Below, piece by piece: positions 24,530 to 32,175 of a stretch of 64,000 nucleotides of DNA. Made by a program: the position numbers and the translations under genes. The notes beneath the pieces are model-generated. The model saw only the letters and a list, made by a program, of their open reading frames with translations. It ran no database searches and was not told the origin of the DNA. The number at the start of each line of letters is the position of its first letter. The first letter of the stretch is position 1. This DNA is from CAZHTS01 sp964535315 (GTDB taxonomy: Bacteria > Chloroflexota > Anaerolineae > Anaerolineales > Anaerolineaceae), in contig CAZHTS010000009.1 of NCBI GenBank assembly GCA_964535315.1, forward strand, positions 1 through 64,000, written 5' to 3'.

Positions 24530-25563
24530 CGCTGCACCATCACTTTCTGCGAAATCATCAGATACACAAACACGCCGGCGCCGATCAACGAGGTAAAGAT
24601 GCCCAGCGGGATCTCACCCGCCAGCAGGGTGCGCGCCAGGTCGTCGCACAACAGGCTGAAAACGCCGCCCAGCAGGGCCGCCGCCGGCAGCGCAAAGCGG
24701 GCGTCGGCGCCAAACAAACGCCGGGCAATATGCGGCATGATCAGGCCGATCCAACCCACCATCCCGGCGGCCGAAATGACGGCCGAAACCGCCAGCGTGC
24801 TGGCGGTGAGCAGCAGAACGCGCTCTCTGGCGGGCGCAGCGCCCAACGAGAAGGCCGTCTCGTCGCTCAACGAAAGCAGGTTGAGCCGCCAACGCATGCG
24901 GTACATCACCACCATCCCGGTCAAGACGACCGGCAGGATGGCGAGCAGTTGCGTCCAGGTAATGCCCCACAGGCCACCCAACAGCCAGAAGGTGATTTCG
25001 GGCAGCTGGCTCAACGGGTCGGCGACGTACTTGAGCATCCCCAACCCGGCCGAAAACAGCGCCGAAACGGCGATCCCCGCCAGCACCAGGCGCAACACCC
25101 AACCGCCGTAACGCACCCGCTGCGCCAGCAGGTACGACAGACCCAGCCCGAGCAGCGCGCATATTCCGGCCGCCGATTGCACCAGCCAGGCAGAACTGCC
25201 CAGGAAGACGATGCAAAAAGCCGCGCCAAAGGCCGCCCCTTGCGATACGCCCAGGAACCCCGGTTCGACCAGCGGGTTGCCGAACAACATCTGGAACACA
25301 AAACCGGCCGCCGAAAGCGCCATCCCCAACAGTACGGCGGTCAACACCCGCGGCAGGCGCAGATTCAGCACCAGCTGCTGCGCCAGGGTGTCGTCGCGCA
25401 GCTGCTCGGGCGAGAGCAGCCGCAGCCCGGGGTAACGCCCGACCAGCAGCGAGAGCAGTACCAGCCCAAGCAGCGCCAGGATCAGGCCGTATAACAGCCG
25501 GGCGCGGCTGTGTGACAGCGCCCGGCTGTGATCCAGTGCATTGAGAGCTTCCGCCGGATTCAG
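24526..25563 (-). CDS. ABC transporter permease, FecCD/BtuC/MolB type (apparent CTG start)
   Basis: A FecCD-family permease. From GTG 25371 (LNLRLPRVLTAVLLG) the protein would be 281 residues and lack the first membrane helix. The frame stays open upstream and encodes LLYGLILALLGLVLLSLLVG then RYPGL, a normal first helix and family linker, but no ATG, GTG or TTG occurs there. A CTG at 25561-25563 lies seven bases after GGAG and overlaps the TGA of the binding-protein gene (CTGA), giving 345 residues, the usual length. Conserved features include GNPLVEPGFLGVSQGAAFGA, GMVGWIGLIMPHIAR and GEIPLGIFTSLIGA. Family certain, start inferred. Confidence 0.85.
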   Translation of the reverse strand: MNPAEALNALDHSRALSHSRARLLYGLILALLGLVLLSLLVGRYPGLRLLSPEQLRDDTLAQQLVLNLRLPRVLTAVLLGMALSAAGFVFQMLFGNPLVEPGFLGVSQGAAFGAAFCIVFLGSSAWLVQSAAGICALLGLGLSYLLAQRVRYGGWVLRLVLAGIAVSALFSAGLGMLKYVADPLSQLPEITFWLLGGLWGITWTQLLAILPVVLTGMVVMYRMRWRLNLLSLSDETAFSLGAAPARERVLLLTASTLAVSAVISAAGMVGWIGLIMPHIARRLFGADARFALPAAALLGGVFSLLCDDLARTLLAGEIPLGIFTSLIGAGVFVYLMISQKVMVQR

Positions 25564-27482
25564 TGGAGGTCTCCGTTGAATAACGGCGCAATTTTGGCCT
25601 GGAAGGCGGCATCGTCCATTGCGTAGAGGGTCTTGTAGAAGGTCTGCGCCTGCTGCTCGATTTTTACACCGGTATACAGGTCAGGGTGCAGTTTCTGGGC
25701 GACCCACTGCAAACCGAGGATCCAGCGCGGATCGGGCTGATCCCAACTATACACGTCCCCGGCAAAACCGTACAGCTTGTTTTCCTTGACCGCCCGCAAC
25801 GCCTGCCACTGTGCATCGGCCTTGAGACCGGCAATCACCTCGCCCACCGGCTTGAAATAAGAGACGATGAAGATGGCGTCGGCGTCCCAGGCGGCGATTT
25901 GTTCCAGCGAGACCTTGCTCCAACCCTGGCCGGGGTTGGCGTCCTTCCAGACCGCCTGTCCGCCGGCAGTCTCGATCAGGTAGGTCTGCATCCAGCCGGC
26001 CGGCGGCACATTAAAGGCCACCGCCCCATCTTTGTCGCTGTAGTACAACAACAGAGCGCGCGGTTTCTGATCCGCCTGCAATTTGCTGAGCGGAGCGGTG
26101 ATCTTGCTCTCTTCGTCCTGGTAGAATTTCGCAATCTCGTTGGCGCGGGCCTCGTTCTGGAAAAGCTGGCCCAACGTCTTCAGATCGCGCTGGTACTGAT
26201 CGGCCGTTTCGAAATCGACGTACACGACCGGGATATTAATCGCTTCGAGCGGCTTGCCGAGCTTTTCGGCCATCGAGCTTTTCAAGATGACTGCATCCGG
26301 CTGGGCGGCGGCAATCTGTTCCGGGCCGGCGTCGCCCTTCAGTTGTGTCTTCTTGTCAAAATTGGCGTCGATGATCGGCAGGAAGTCGTGGCCGCTCTGG
26401 TTGGTGGAGCCGATGGCGACGATGCGCTGCCCGGCTTCGGGGAAAGCATAAATGGCGTCGGCAACCATGAAGAGCGCCTTGCCGGTCACCACGATGCGCT
26501 GCGGCGCTGTGGCAAATTCAACCTTGCGGCCCAGGGCGTCGGTAATCTGGATGGCCCCGCCGCCTGAGGCGGCCGGTGCAGCCGCAGCGTTGCTGCCACC
26601 CGGAGCGATGAACCCGTATTTTGCCAGAATCTGCTGGCCCTCGTTGCCGAGCACCAGATCGACGAAGGCCTGCGCCAGTTCGGCGTTCTTGCTGTCGGCC
26701 ACCGGCGCAATCGGGTAAGAGGCGATGACGTTCAGGGCGTCCGGGATATCCAGCTTGCCGACCTTGTCTTTAGCGCTGGCGCTGATATCGGTGCTGTAGA
26801 CGATGCCGCCGTCGGCCTCGCCCAACACCACCTTGGTCAGCACCGACTTGACGTTGTTCTCATACGAGACCACGTTCTTGAGCACCGCCGCCTGGAAATC
26901 GGCGCCATAGGCGGCGTCCTTGCTGGCCTTGTCCAGGAATTCGAGCGAGTAACCGCCGACCGGCACCTCTTTGGCGGCCAGCACCAGTTTCAGCCCCGAT
27001 TTGGACAGATCCTTGAGCGCCTCAATCTTGCCCGGGTTGGCCTGGGGATAGATCACCACCAGGCGATTTTTGGCAAACACCTTGCTCGCTTCGGCCGTGA
27101 CCCGCTTGCCTGCGATGACCACGTCCATTTGCTTCTTGTTGGCGCTGGCAAAGACATCGGCCGGGGCGCCTTCAGTCAGCTGCTGGGCCAGTTGCTGCGA
27201 ACCGGCAAAGTTGAAGCTGAGACTGACGCCCGGATGAGCCTGCTCAAACAGCGGCTGCATTTCCTGGAAGGCTTCTGTCAGCGAGGCGGCAGCCAGGATC
27301 GTCAGGGTAACCGGCTGCGCCGCAGCGGGCGGCTCGGCGGTAGGGGCAGTGGTGGAAGCAGCGACCGGCTGCGCCTCGGCCGGCTGGGTGTTAACGACGG
27401 GCGCCGCCGGCGTTTGCGGCGTGCAGGCGGCGCTGAACAGCAGAGCCATCGTCGCCAGCAACAGGATGAGTTTCTTGACCAT
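25560..27482 (-). CDS. Fused substrate-binding lipoprotein: ModA-like domain + BtuF/FecB-like domain
   Basis: A 640-residue lipoprotein with lipobox FSAAC (Cys 20) and a Pro/Ala/Thr-rich linker. Residues about 58-296 are a ModA-type molybdate-binding domain: LTILAAASLTEAFQEM, FAGSQQLAQQL, GAPADVFASAN, and GGYSLEFLDKA. After a Gly/Ala linker, residues about 315-640 are a BtuF/FecB helical-backbone binding domain: ITDALGRKVEF, APQRIVVTGKA, EQIAAAQPDAVI and LEQIAAWDADAIFIVS. The two belong to different structural classes of binding proteins. The downstream permease and ATPase are of the BtuCD/MolBC type, so the second domain should dock to them. The ModA half may deliver molybdate or tungstate to the second. 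Confidence 0.88.
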   Translation of the reverse strand: MVKKLILLLATMALLFSAACTPQTPAAPVVNTQPAEAQPVAASTTAPTAEPPAAAQPVTLTILAAASLTEAFQEMQPLFEQAHPGVSLSFNFAGSQQLAQQLTEGAPADVFASANKKQMDVVIAGKRVTAEASKVFAKNRLVVIYPQANPGKIEALKDLSKSGLKLVLAAKEVPVGGYSLEFLDKASKDAAYGADFQAAVLKNVVSYENNVKSVLTKVVLGEADGGIVYSTDISASAKDKVGKLDIPDALNVIASYPIAPVADSKNAELAQAFVDLVLGNEGQQILAKYGFIAPGGSNAAAAPAASGGGAIQITDALGRKVEFATAPQRIVVTGKALFMVADAIYAFPEAGQRIVAIGSTNQSGHDFLPIIDANFDKKTQLKGDAGPEQIAAAQPDAVILKSSMAEKLGKPLEAINIPVVYVDFETADQYQRDLKTLGQLFQNEARANEIAKFYQDEESKITAPLSKLQADQKPRALLLYYSDKDGAVAFNVPPAGWMQTYLIETAGGQAVWKDANPGQGWSKVSLEQIAAWDADAIFIVSYFKPVGEVIAGLKADAQWQALRAVKENKLYGFAGDVYSWDQPDPRWILGLQWVAQKLHPDLYTGVKIEQQAQTFYKTLYAMDDAAFQAKIAPLFNGDLH

Positions 27483-27534
27483 AACGTTCTCCTGAGGAAA
27501 GGGTAAGGGGGGAATTGCTCGCTCAATATTTGAA

Positions 27535-27563
27535 TACTCATTTATTGAGTAGCGGGAATTATA
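27535..27563 (-). promoter_or_regulatory. -10 box and operator-like palindrome of the oxyanion uptake operon
   Basis: On the minus strand a perfect TATAAT (27558-27563) has a poor -35. Starting six bases downstream, TACTCA-TTTAT-TGAGTA (27535-27551) is a perfect inverted repeat covering the predicted start point. This suits repression by a ligand-responsive factor. It does not resemble the known ModE box. AGGAGA precedes the ATG at 27482. Confidence 0.6.
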
Positions 27564-27652
27564 CTACAAATGGGCTTCGTTGGAAAAGATAAAAGTCATT
27601 TCATTTCCCACATCCCCGCCGCATGCATTCCCCTTAAAAACTTTGCGCCCCG

Positions 27653-27673
27653 GCGTCTTCGCGTTAAGGTTTT
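27653..27673. repeat. Dispersed intergenic motif, copy 1
   Basis: A 21-base motif beginning GCGTCTTCGCGTTAAGG matches 19 of 21 bases of the copy at 41366-41386. Both lie in gaps between genes. Confidence 0.5.
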
Positions 27674-27690
27674 AAGCCGGGCGCACAAAC

Positions 27691-27722
27691 ACCGGTGGCC
27701 GGCGAGCGTGCCGGCCACCGGT
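27691..27722. terminator. Strong hairpin downstream of glycyl-tRNA synthetase gene
   Basis: Perfect 13-bp GC-rich stem (27691-27703 with 27710-27722), six-base loop. On the minus strand it follows the GlyRS stop by about 40 bases and is followed by GTTTGTG. Probably the terminator of that gene, though the T-run is weak. Confidence 0.65.
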
Positions 27723-27759
27723 AACGCCTCTTTTGAGCCTCCCCACAAAGCCTTCCGCC

Positions 27760-29157
27760 TCACCCCTCGATTTGCTGGCGCAGGTAGGCCAACAACTGCG
27801 CCGCCGCCACCCGCTGCTGGCGCATGCTGTCGCGCTCGCGCACCGTCACCGTGTCGTCTTCCAGGGTCTGGTAATCGACCGTAATGCAAAACGGCGTGCC
27901 AATCTCGTCCTGGGCAAAGTAGCGCTTGCCGATATTGCCGCGCTCGTCCCAGGCGCAGGCCATGCGCCGCCCCAGGGCGTTAAAAATCGTCCGCGCCTTT
28001 GCCACCAGTTCGGGCTTATTCTTAACCAGCGGGAAGACCGCTGCCTTATAGGGCGCCAGCGCCGGCTTGAAACGCAGCACCAGGCGTTGGTTGGCGCTGT
28101 CTTCCCACCAGGCGTCGCACAGCACCATCAACAAGAGGCGGTTGACCCCCGCCGCCGGCTCGATCACGTGCGGCAGGAAGCTGCGCCCGCTGCGCGGGTC
28201 GGTGTAACCCAGGTTGCGTCCCGAATGCTGCATGTGACAGCGCAGGTCATAATCGCCGCGGTAGGCGATGCCCCACAATTCCTTAAACCCAAAGGGGAAA
28301 CGGTAATCCAGGTCGAAGGTCTCCTGGCTGTAATGACTGCGCTCCTGATCGCTGTGCCGCCGCCAGCGCAGGTTCTCGGGCTGCACGCCCAACGTCTCGA
28401 CCACAAAGCGCCACATCGTCTGGCGCCAGTCTTCCATCAACGCCCGCCAATCGCTTTGCTCGGGGTCGAAGAAATACTCGATCTCGGCCTGTTCGAACTC
28501 CAGGGTGCGGAAGATGAACTGCCCGGTGGTCACCTCGTTGCGGAAGCTCTTACCGATCTGCCCGATGCCGAACGGCAGTTGCAGGCGGGTGGTATCCAGC
28601 ACGTTGGCCAGGTTGGTAAAGATGCCCTGGGCAGTCTCACCGCGCAGATAAACGCTGCTCTTTTCACCCGCCACCGCCCCAATGGCGGTCTCGAACATGA
28701 TATTGAACGTGCGGGGCGCGCTGACCGGGTTGCCGTCCGGGCTGGTGACGTGCAGCCGCTCGATCAGCGCCCCCATCTCATCCAGCGACAGCCCCTCAAC
28801 CTCGAACGCCTCGGGCTGCGGGTGTTTGAGCAGCCACTCGCTCAACAGGTGATCGCAGCGATACCGTTTGTGCGTCACCCCATCTTCGACCAGCGGGTCG
28901 CTGAAATTCTCGACGTGCCCCGAAGCCACCCAGGTCTGCGGGTGGAGCAGGATCTGGGTATCCAGGCCGACCATATCCGGGCGGCAGGTAACCATCTCCT
29001 GCCACCACAGATTGCGCAGGTTGCGCAGCAGTTCGGCCCCCAGCGGACCGTAGTCGTACGAGCTGGCCAGCCCGCCGTAAATTTCGGAAGTCGGGTAAAC
29101 AAAACCGCGGCGCTTGGCCAGGGCAATCATCTTTTCCAGACCGGGTAAATCAGACAT
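27760..29157 (-). CDS. glyQS: Glycyl-tRNA synthetase, single-chain (alpha2) type
   Basis: A 465-residue class II synthetase that charges tRNA-Gly. The N-terminus RRGFVYPTSEIYGGL and SYDYGPLGAELLRNL are diagnostic of the dimeric bacterial/eukaryotic-type GlyRS. Motif 2 is KSFRNEVTTG and motif 3 is PAAGVNRLLLMVLCDAW. The full catalytic core and anticodon-binding domain are present at the normal length. It is controlled by the T-box leader just upstream, so uncharged tRNA-Gly should raise expression. GGAGTG lies before the ATG. Confidence 0.95.
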   Translation of the reverse strand: MSDLPGLEKMIALAKRRGFVYPTSEIYGGLASSYDYGPLGAELLRNLRNLWWQEMVTCRPDMVGLDTQILLHPQTWVASGHVENFSDPLVEDGVTHKRYRCDHLLSEWLLKHPQPEAFEVEGLSLDEMGALIERLHVTSPDGNPVSAPRTFNIMFETAIGAVAGEKSSVYLRGETAQGIFTNLANVLDTTRLQLPFGIGQIGKSFRNEVTTGQFIFRTLEFEQAEIEYFFDPEQSDWRALMEDWRQTMWRFVVETLGVQPENLRWRRHSDQERSHYSQETFDLDYRFPFGFKELWGIAYRGDYDLRCHMQHSGRNLGYTDPRSGRSFLPHVIEPAAGVNRLLLMVLCDAWWEDSANQRLVLRFKPALAPYKAAVFPLVKNKPELVAKARTIFNALGRRMACAWDERGNIGKRYFAQDEIGTPFCITVDYQTLEDDTVTVRERDSMRQQRVAAAQLLAYLRQQIEG

Positions 29158-29176
29158 AAGACACTCCTTTTAATGC

Positions 29177-29326
29177 AAAAATCCCGCAGTACACATCGGT
29201 ACTGCGGGGACGGCTGAACGTTCAGTCGCGGTCCCACCCCGCTTCCTCCGGCGAAGCCGGAGACTCTTTCGATCAACCGGGGGCGGCTCCCGCTTGCCAA
29301 AGGCGTTCCACGCGGCCCGCCGGTCT
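29177..29326 (-). promoter_or_regulatory. T-box riboswitch leader (glycine) with short Stem I
   Basis: On the minus strand the conserved T-box core GGGGTGGGACCGCG (29240-29227) is followed by GTCCCCGC that can close the antiterminator (GCGGGG with CCCCGC). The same CCCCGC instead forms the 5' arm of a 10-bp terminator (29199-29208 with 29183-29192) ending in a T-run (29177-29182). Upstream is a Stem III-like hairpin (29246-29262). Stem I is only about 49 bases (29324-29276), closed by ACCGG(c)GGGC with GCCCCCGGT. Glycine codons GGG/GGA lie on the 3' side of its internal loop (29285-29291). Uncharged tRNA-Gly should favour the antiterminator. Confidence 0.88.
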
Positions 29327-29332
29327 GATGCA

Positions 29333-29360
29333 ATTGTAACCGCGCCGGCAGGGATGTCAA
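29333..29360 (-). promoter_or_regulatory. Promoter of the T-box/glycyl-tRNA synthetase transcript
   Basis: Minus strand: TTGACA (29360-29355), 16-base spacer, TACAAT (29338-29333). The start point would be near 29326, right before Stem I. Confidence 0.8.
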
Positions 29361-29379
29361 GGCGGGCGTGTGCTCGGTT

Positions 29380-30192
29380 TCACGGTTTGCCGTTCATTTC
29401 GGCCTGTTTTTCCTTGTTGCCCTCGGCCTCCTGCCGGCGTTGATATTCCTCCAGGATGTGCGGCAAATCCGGGCTATCCACCAGGCTTTCGGTCGGAAAG
29501 TCGTACACCGCCAGGCCGTTAAAATTTTCCGGCAGCAGCATCCCATTTTCCTCGTGATACGGGTATTCCAGATCGAGCGAATAACGGCTGACGGGCACCC
29601 CGCGCCGCGCCATCAGCGCCTTCAATTCCAACAAGCGCTGCGCCAGGGTAGGATAGTCCGGCTGTGCGCAGCTGGTCCACACCGTCAATTCGACCGGCAG
29701 GGGCGGGTGGTACAGATCGAAGGGCATGTCCAACCTCAGGGCGGCGATGCGCGCCGCGTCCGCCTCGTCCTTCATGGCGGCAAGGATCAGGCGGGTCGGG
29801 TAGGGGTACTCGCTGTGAATGATCGTCTCCACCTCACGATCGAGCTGCGCCTCCAGGCGTGAAAAAGTATTAAACCTTGCGGATACCATTGCGGGGTAAT
29901 GGTCATCAATGCGCCCGTCGCGCAAAACCTCCACCCGAAAAGCAGTATCGACGCTGTTTTGCGACTGGATGAAAGACCCGTACGAACCGTCTTTGAAGTT
30001 ATAGGCGGCGGGTGGCACGACAAAGTTTTCCTGAGGATAGGTCTGGGCCACATAAGAACGAATTTTAGACGTGGCCAGCGCCGCAGAAACCGGATTACCG
30101 TAGAAACTGGCCGCCAGCGACAGGCAAAACCCAACCCCCGCCAGGGCCACCACCCCGACCAGGATGCGCAGCCATCGTTTTTTCTTTGGCAT
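29380..30192 (-). CDS. Membrane-anchored hypothetical protein (possibly YfjL-like)
   Basis: A 270-residue protein with an N-terminal anchor (residues 8-30) and a domain starting NPVSAALATSKIRSYVAQTY, then PAAYNFKDGSYGSFIQ and a long acidic/hydrophilic tail ending in QRRQEAEGNKEKQ. The TSKIRSYVAQTYP segment resembles the YfjL-type family of Firmicutes, but I am not certain. The start MPKKK at 30192 has GGAG upstream. It is 16 bases downstream of the phosphodiesterase-like gene, likely same operon. Function unknown. Confidence 0.6.
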   Translation of the reverse strand: MPKKKRWLRILVGVVALAGVGFCLSLAASFYGNPVSAALATSKIRSYVAQTYPQENFVVPPAAYNFKDGSYGSFIQSQNSVDTAFRVEVLRDGRIDDHYPAMVSARFNTFSRLEAQLDREVETIIHSEYPYPTRLILAAMKDEADAARIAALRLDMPFDLYHPPLPVELTVWTSCAQPDYPTLAQRLLELKALMARRGVPVSRYSLDLEYPYHEENGMLLPENFNGLAVYDFPTESLVDSPDLPHILEEYQRRQEAEGNKEKQAEMNGKP

Positions 30193-30208
30193 GATTGAAA
30201 TCTCCTTT

Positions 30209-30988
30209 TCAGCTATTCCCCGCGTCCCACGGCAGCCCAAGCAGATGTGCCACGCGTGGCGCCACGTCCAGGATCGACATTCCGGCGGCAAGCGCCGCGC
30301 CGGGGGGCACGTCGCCGGCGCGCACGATGATCGGAATGGTGAGGTCGGCGGCGCAGTCGCTGCCGTGAGCGTGATCGTGCCCGCCGTGGTCGGCCAGGGC
30401 CACAACGGCGCAGCCGGCCGGCAGGGCCGCCAGCACCCGCCCCACGCAGCGGTCACAGGTCTCCACCGCCGCCAGGTATGCCGGCGACATCCAGCCGTGT
30501 TTGTGGCCAACCTCATCGGCCGAGCCCAGGTAAACAAAGGCAAAGTCGAACGGCTGCCGGCTCAGATAGTCCACCGCCAGCCCGCTCATTTCCACGTCCG
30601 CCGCCTCGGGGTCATCGTCGGCCATACGCACGAAAAAAGACGCCTGCAACGCCCCAGGCCGGCCCAGGTCGCGCAGTTCTTCCCAATCGTAAAACGCAAC
30701 GGCCCGCCCGCCGGCAGCATGCACCCGGTCGAACAGCGTTGGGGAAGGGCGCTGCGGCGGCTGCCACAGATTGGTGCGAATACCGTGCCAGTCGGGCGGC
30801 TGCCCGCTGAACAATGAAAAGATACAGGGTAACGAAATGGAAGGCATCACCGTGTGCGCCGCCAGCGTGGAAGCGCCGGCGCGCATCAGAGCGTGCAGCG
30901 CCGGCGTATGCGCCTGCTGCAACGCATCCGGGCGCAGCCCGTCGATCAGGAACAGGACTACAGGTTGTTTGCAAGGAAAAGAGTTCAT
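30209..30988 (-). CDS. Alkaline phosphatase superfamily protein (type I phosphodiesterase/nucleotide pyrophosphatase-like)
   Basis: A 259-residue enzyme. The metal-binding Asp is in LFLIDGLRPDAL, the nucleophile region is MPSISLPCIFSLFSG, the second metal set is GSADEVGHKHGW, and the third is VALADHGGHDH. These are the four motifs of the family in order. The protein is short compared with secreted members and has no signal peptide, so it should act inside the cell on a soluble phosphodiester or phosphonate. The start at 30988 (MNSFPCK) is chosen because homology begins there; a longer frame upstream overlaps the aminotransferase gene. Confidence 0.85.
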   Translation of the reverse strand: MNSFPCKQPVVLFLIDGLRPDALQQAHTPALHALMRAGASTLAAHTVMPSISLPCIFSLFSGQPPDWHGIRTNLWQPPQRPSPTLFDRVHAAGGRAVAFYDWEELRDLGRPGALQASFFVRMADDDPEAADVEMSGLAVDYLSRQPFDFAFVYLGSADEVGHKHGWMSPAYLAAVETCDRCVGRVLAALPAGCAVVALADHGGHDHAHGSDCAADLTIPIIVRAGDVPPGAALAAGMSILDVAPRVAHLLGLPWDAGNS

Positions 30989-31046
30989 GCCCCGATTATA
31001 CCGCCGGCAGGTTTTGCGAAACGCCCGCCGCCAGGGCAAGCCTCGC

Positions 31047-32156
31047 TTAAACGCTATCCAGATAGGCCTCCAATTGCGCCAGCGCCTCGGGCATATTCTT
31101 GCGTCCAAAACCGATACGGAAATGGTTGCCGGGGTGGTCGTAGACACTGCCGGGCAGCAGCAGCACGCCCTTGGCGAGCACCAACCGGTCGCAAAAATCG
31201 TCGATCGACCCATCCACCAGGCGCGGGAAGGCAATCGGCCCGGCCTTGGGGCGCTTCCACACGAAACGCCCGCCCCAGCGGGCAAAGAAATCATCCAACA
31301 GGCTCAAATTGTGGCCGATGAGTTCCAGGTTGCGCCCGGCGAGCGCCGCTCGCTGGCGCAGCGCCACCTCGGCCAGGAATTCACTCGGGGCGCTGTTGCA
31401 GATGGTGGTGTAATCCTTGAGCGCCGCAATGCGGCTATAGATCGCCGCGTTGCGCGTTGCGATCCAGCCAATGCGCAGCCCGGCCAGCCCGTAGGTCTTG
31501 GAAAGCACCCCCAGCGAGACGCCGTACTCGCTCATATCGCAACCCGCCGGCAGGCGGTCGGCGGCATCGTGCTCCGACTCGCGGTAGACCTCGTCACAAA
31601 ACACCAGAATGCCGCGTTCGGCAGCCAGGGCGTGCAGGGTGGCGTACGTCTCCCGATCCATCAGATAACCGGTCGGGTTATGCGGCGTGTTGAGGATAAT
31701 GGCGCGCGTTTCGGGGCGCAGCGCCCGGCGCAGTTCATCCAGGTCGGGCGCCCAGTTGTTTTCTTCGCGGCCCGTCCAGCGCGTCACCCAACACCCCATG
31801 CTCTGGGCAATCTCGATCAACGACTGGTAACACGGCCAGTGCACCACCACGTGATCGCCGGGATGTAAAGCGGCGTGCATGAACAGGAAGATGGCCTCTT
31901 CGGCGCCGCTGTGTACCAGCACGTGCTCCGGCTGGAGGGTATCGTACAGCCGGCAGATTTCGGCGCGCAGCGAGGGACTGCCCTGCGACTCGGTGTATCC
32001 CAGCCAGTGCTGCTGGAATTTTTCCGCCGCACCGGGTTCCAGCGCCAGCAATTCACCCACGCCGCGCGCCTCGCAGTCCGAACTGCACAGCAGATAACGG
32101 ACGTTGAATTCGTACTGTGCAAAATATCGCTCGAGTTTAAAAGGATTGAGATTCAT
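31047..32156 (-). CDS. PLP-dependent aminotransferase, class I/II fold
   Basis: A 369-residue fold-type I aminotransferase. The substrate-loop TPHNPTGYLM, the Asp that pairs with the PLP ring nitrogen in LVFCDEVYRE, and the Schiff-base Lys in LSKTYGLAGLRIGW are all visible, with the C-terminal phosphate-contact Arg region in NHFRIGFGRKNMP. The N-terminus lacks the usual first arm, as in capreomycidine-synthase-like members. It is upstream of the phosphodiesterase gene and downstream of an ABC exporter, all on the minus strand. Substrate unknown. Confidence 0.88.
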   Translation of the reverse strand: MNLNPFKLERYFAQYEFNVRYLLCSSDCEARGVGELLALEPGAAEKFQQHWLGYTESQGSPSLRAEICRLYDTLQPEHVLVHSGAEEAIFLFMHAALHPGDHVVVHWPCYQSLIEIAQSMGCWVTRWTGREENNWAPDLDELRRALRPETRAIILNTPHNPTGYLMDRETYATLHALAAERGILVFCDEVYRESEHDAADRLPAGCDMSEYGVSLGVLSKTYGLAGLRIGWIATRNAAIYSRIAALKDYTTICNSAPSEFLAEVALRQRAALAGRNLELIGHNLSLLDDFFARWGGRFVWKRPKAGPIAFPRLVDGSIDDFCDRLVLAKGVLLLPGSVYDHPGNHFRIGFGRKNMPEALAQLEAYLDSV

Positions 32157-32175
32157 AGCATTTTCCCAAATAACA

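Noticed and set aside
27483..27560. Molybdenum-cofactor riboswitch upstream of the ModA-like gene
   Set aside because: The leader is too short and has no multi-helix structure; only a palindrome at the start point is visible.
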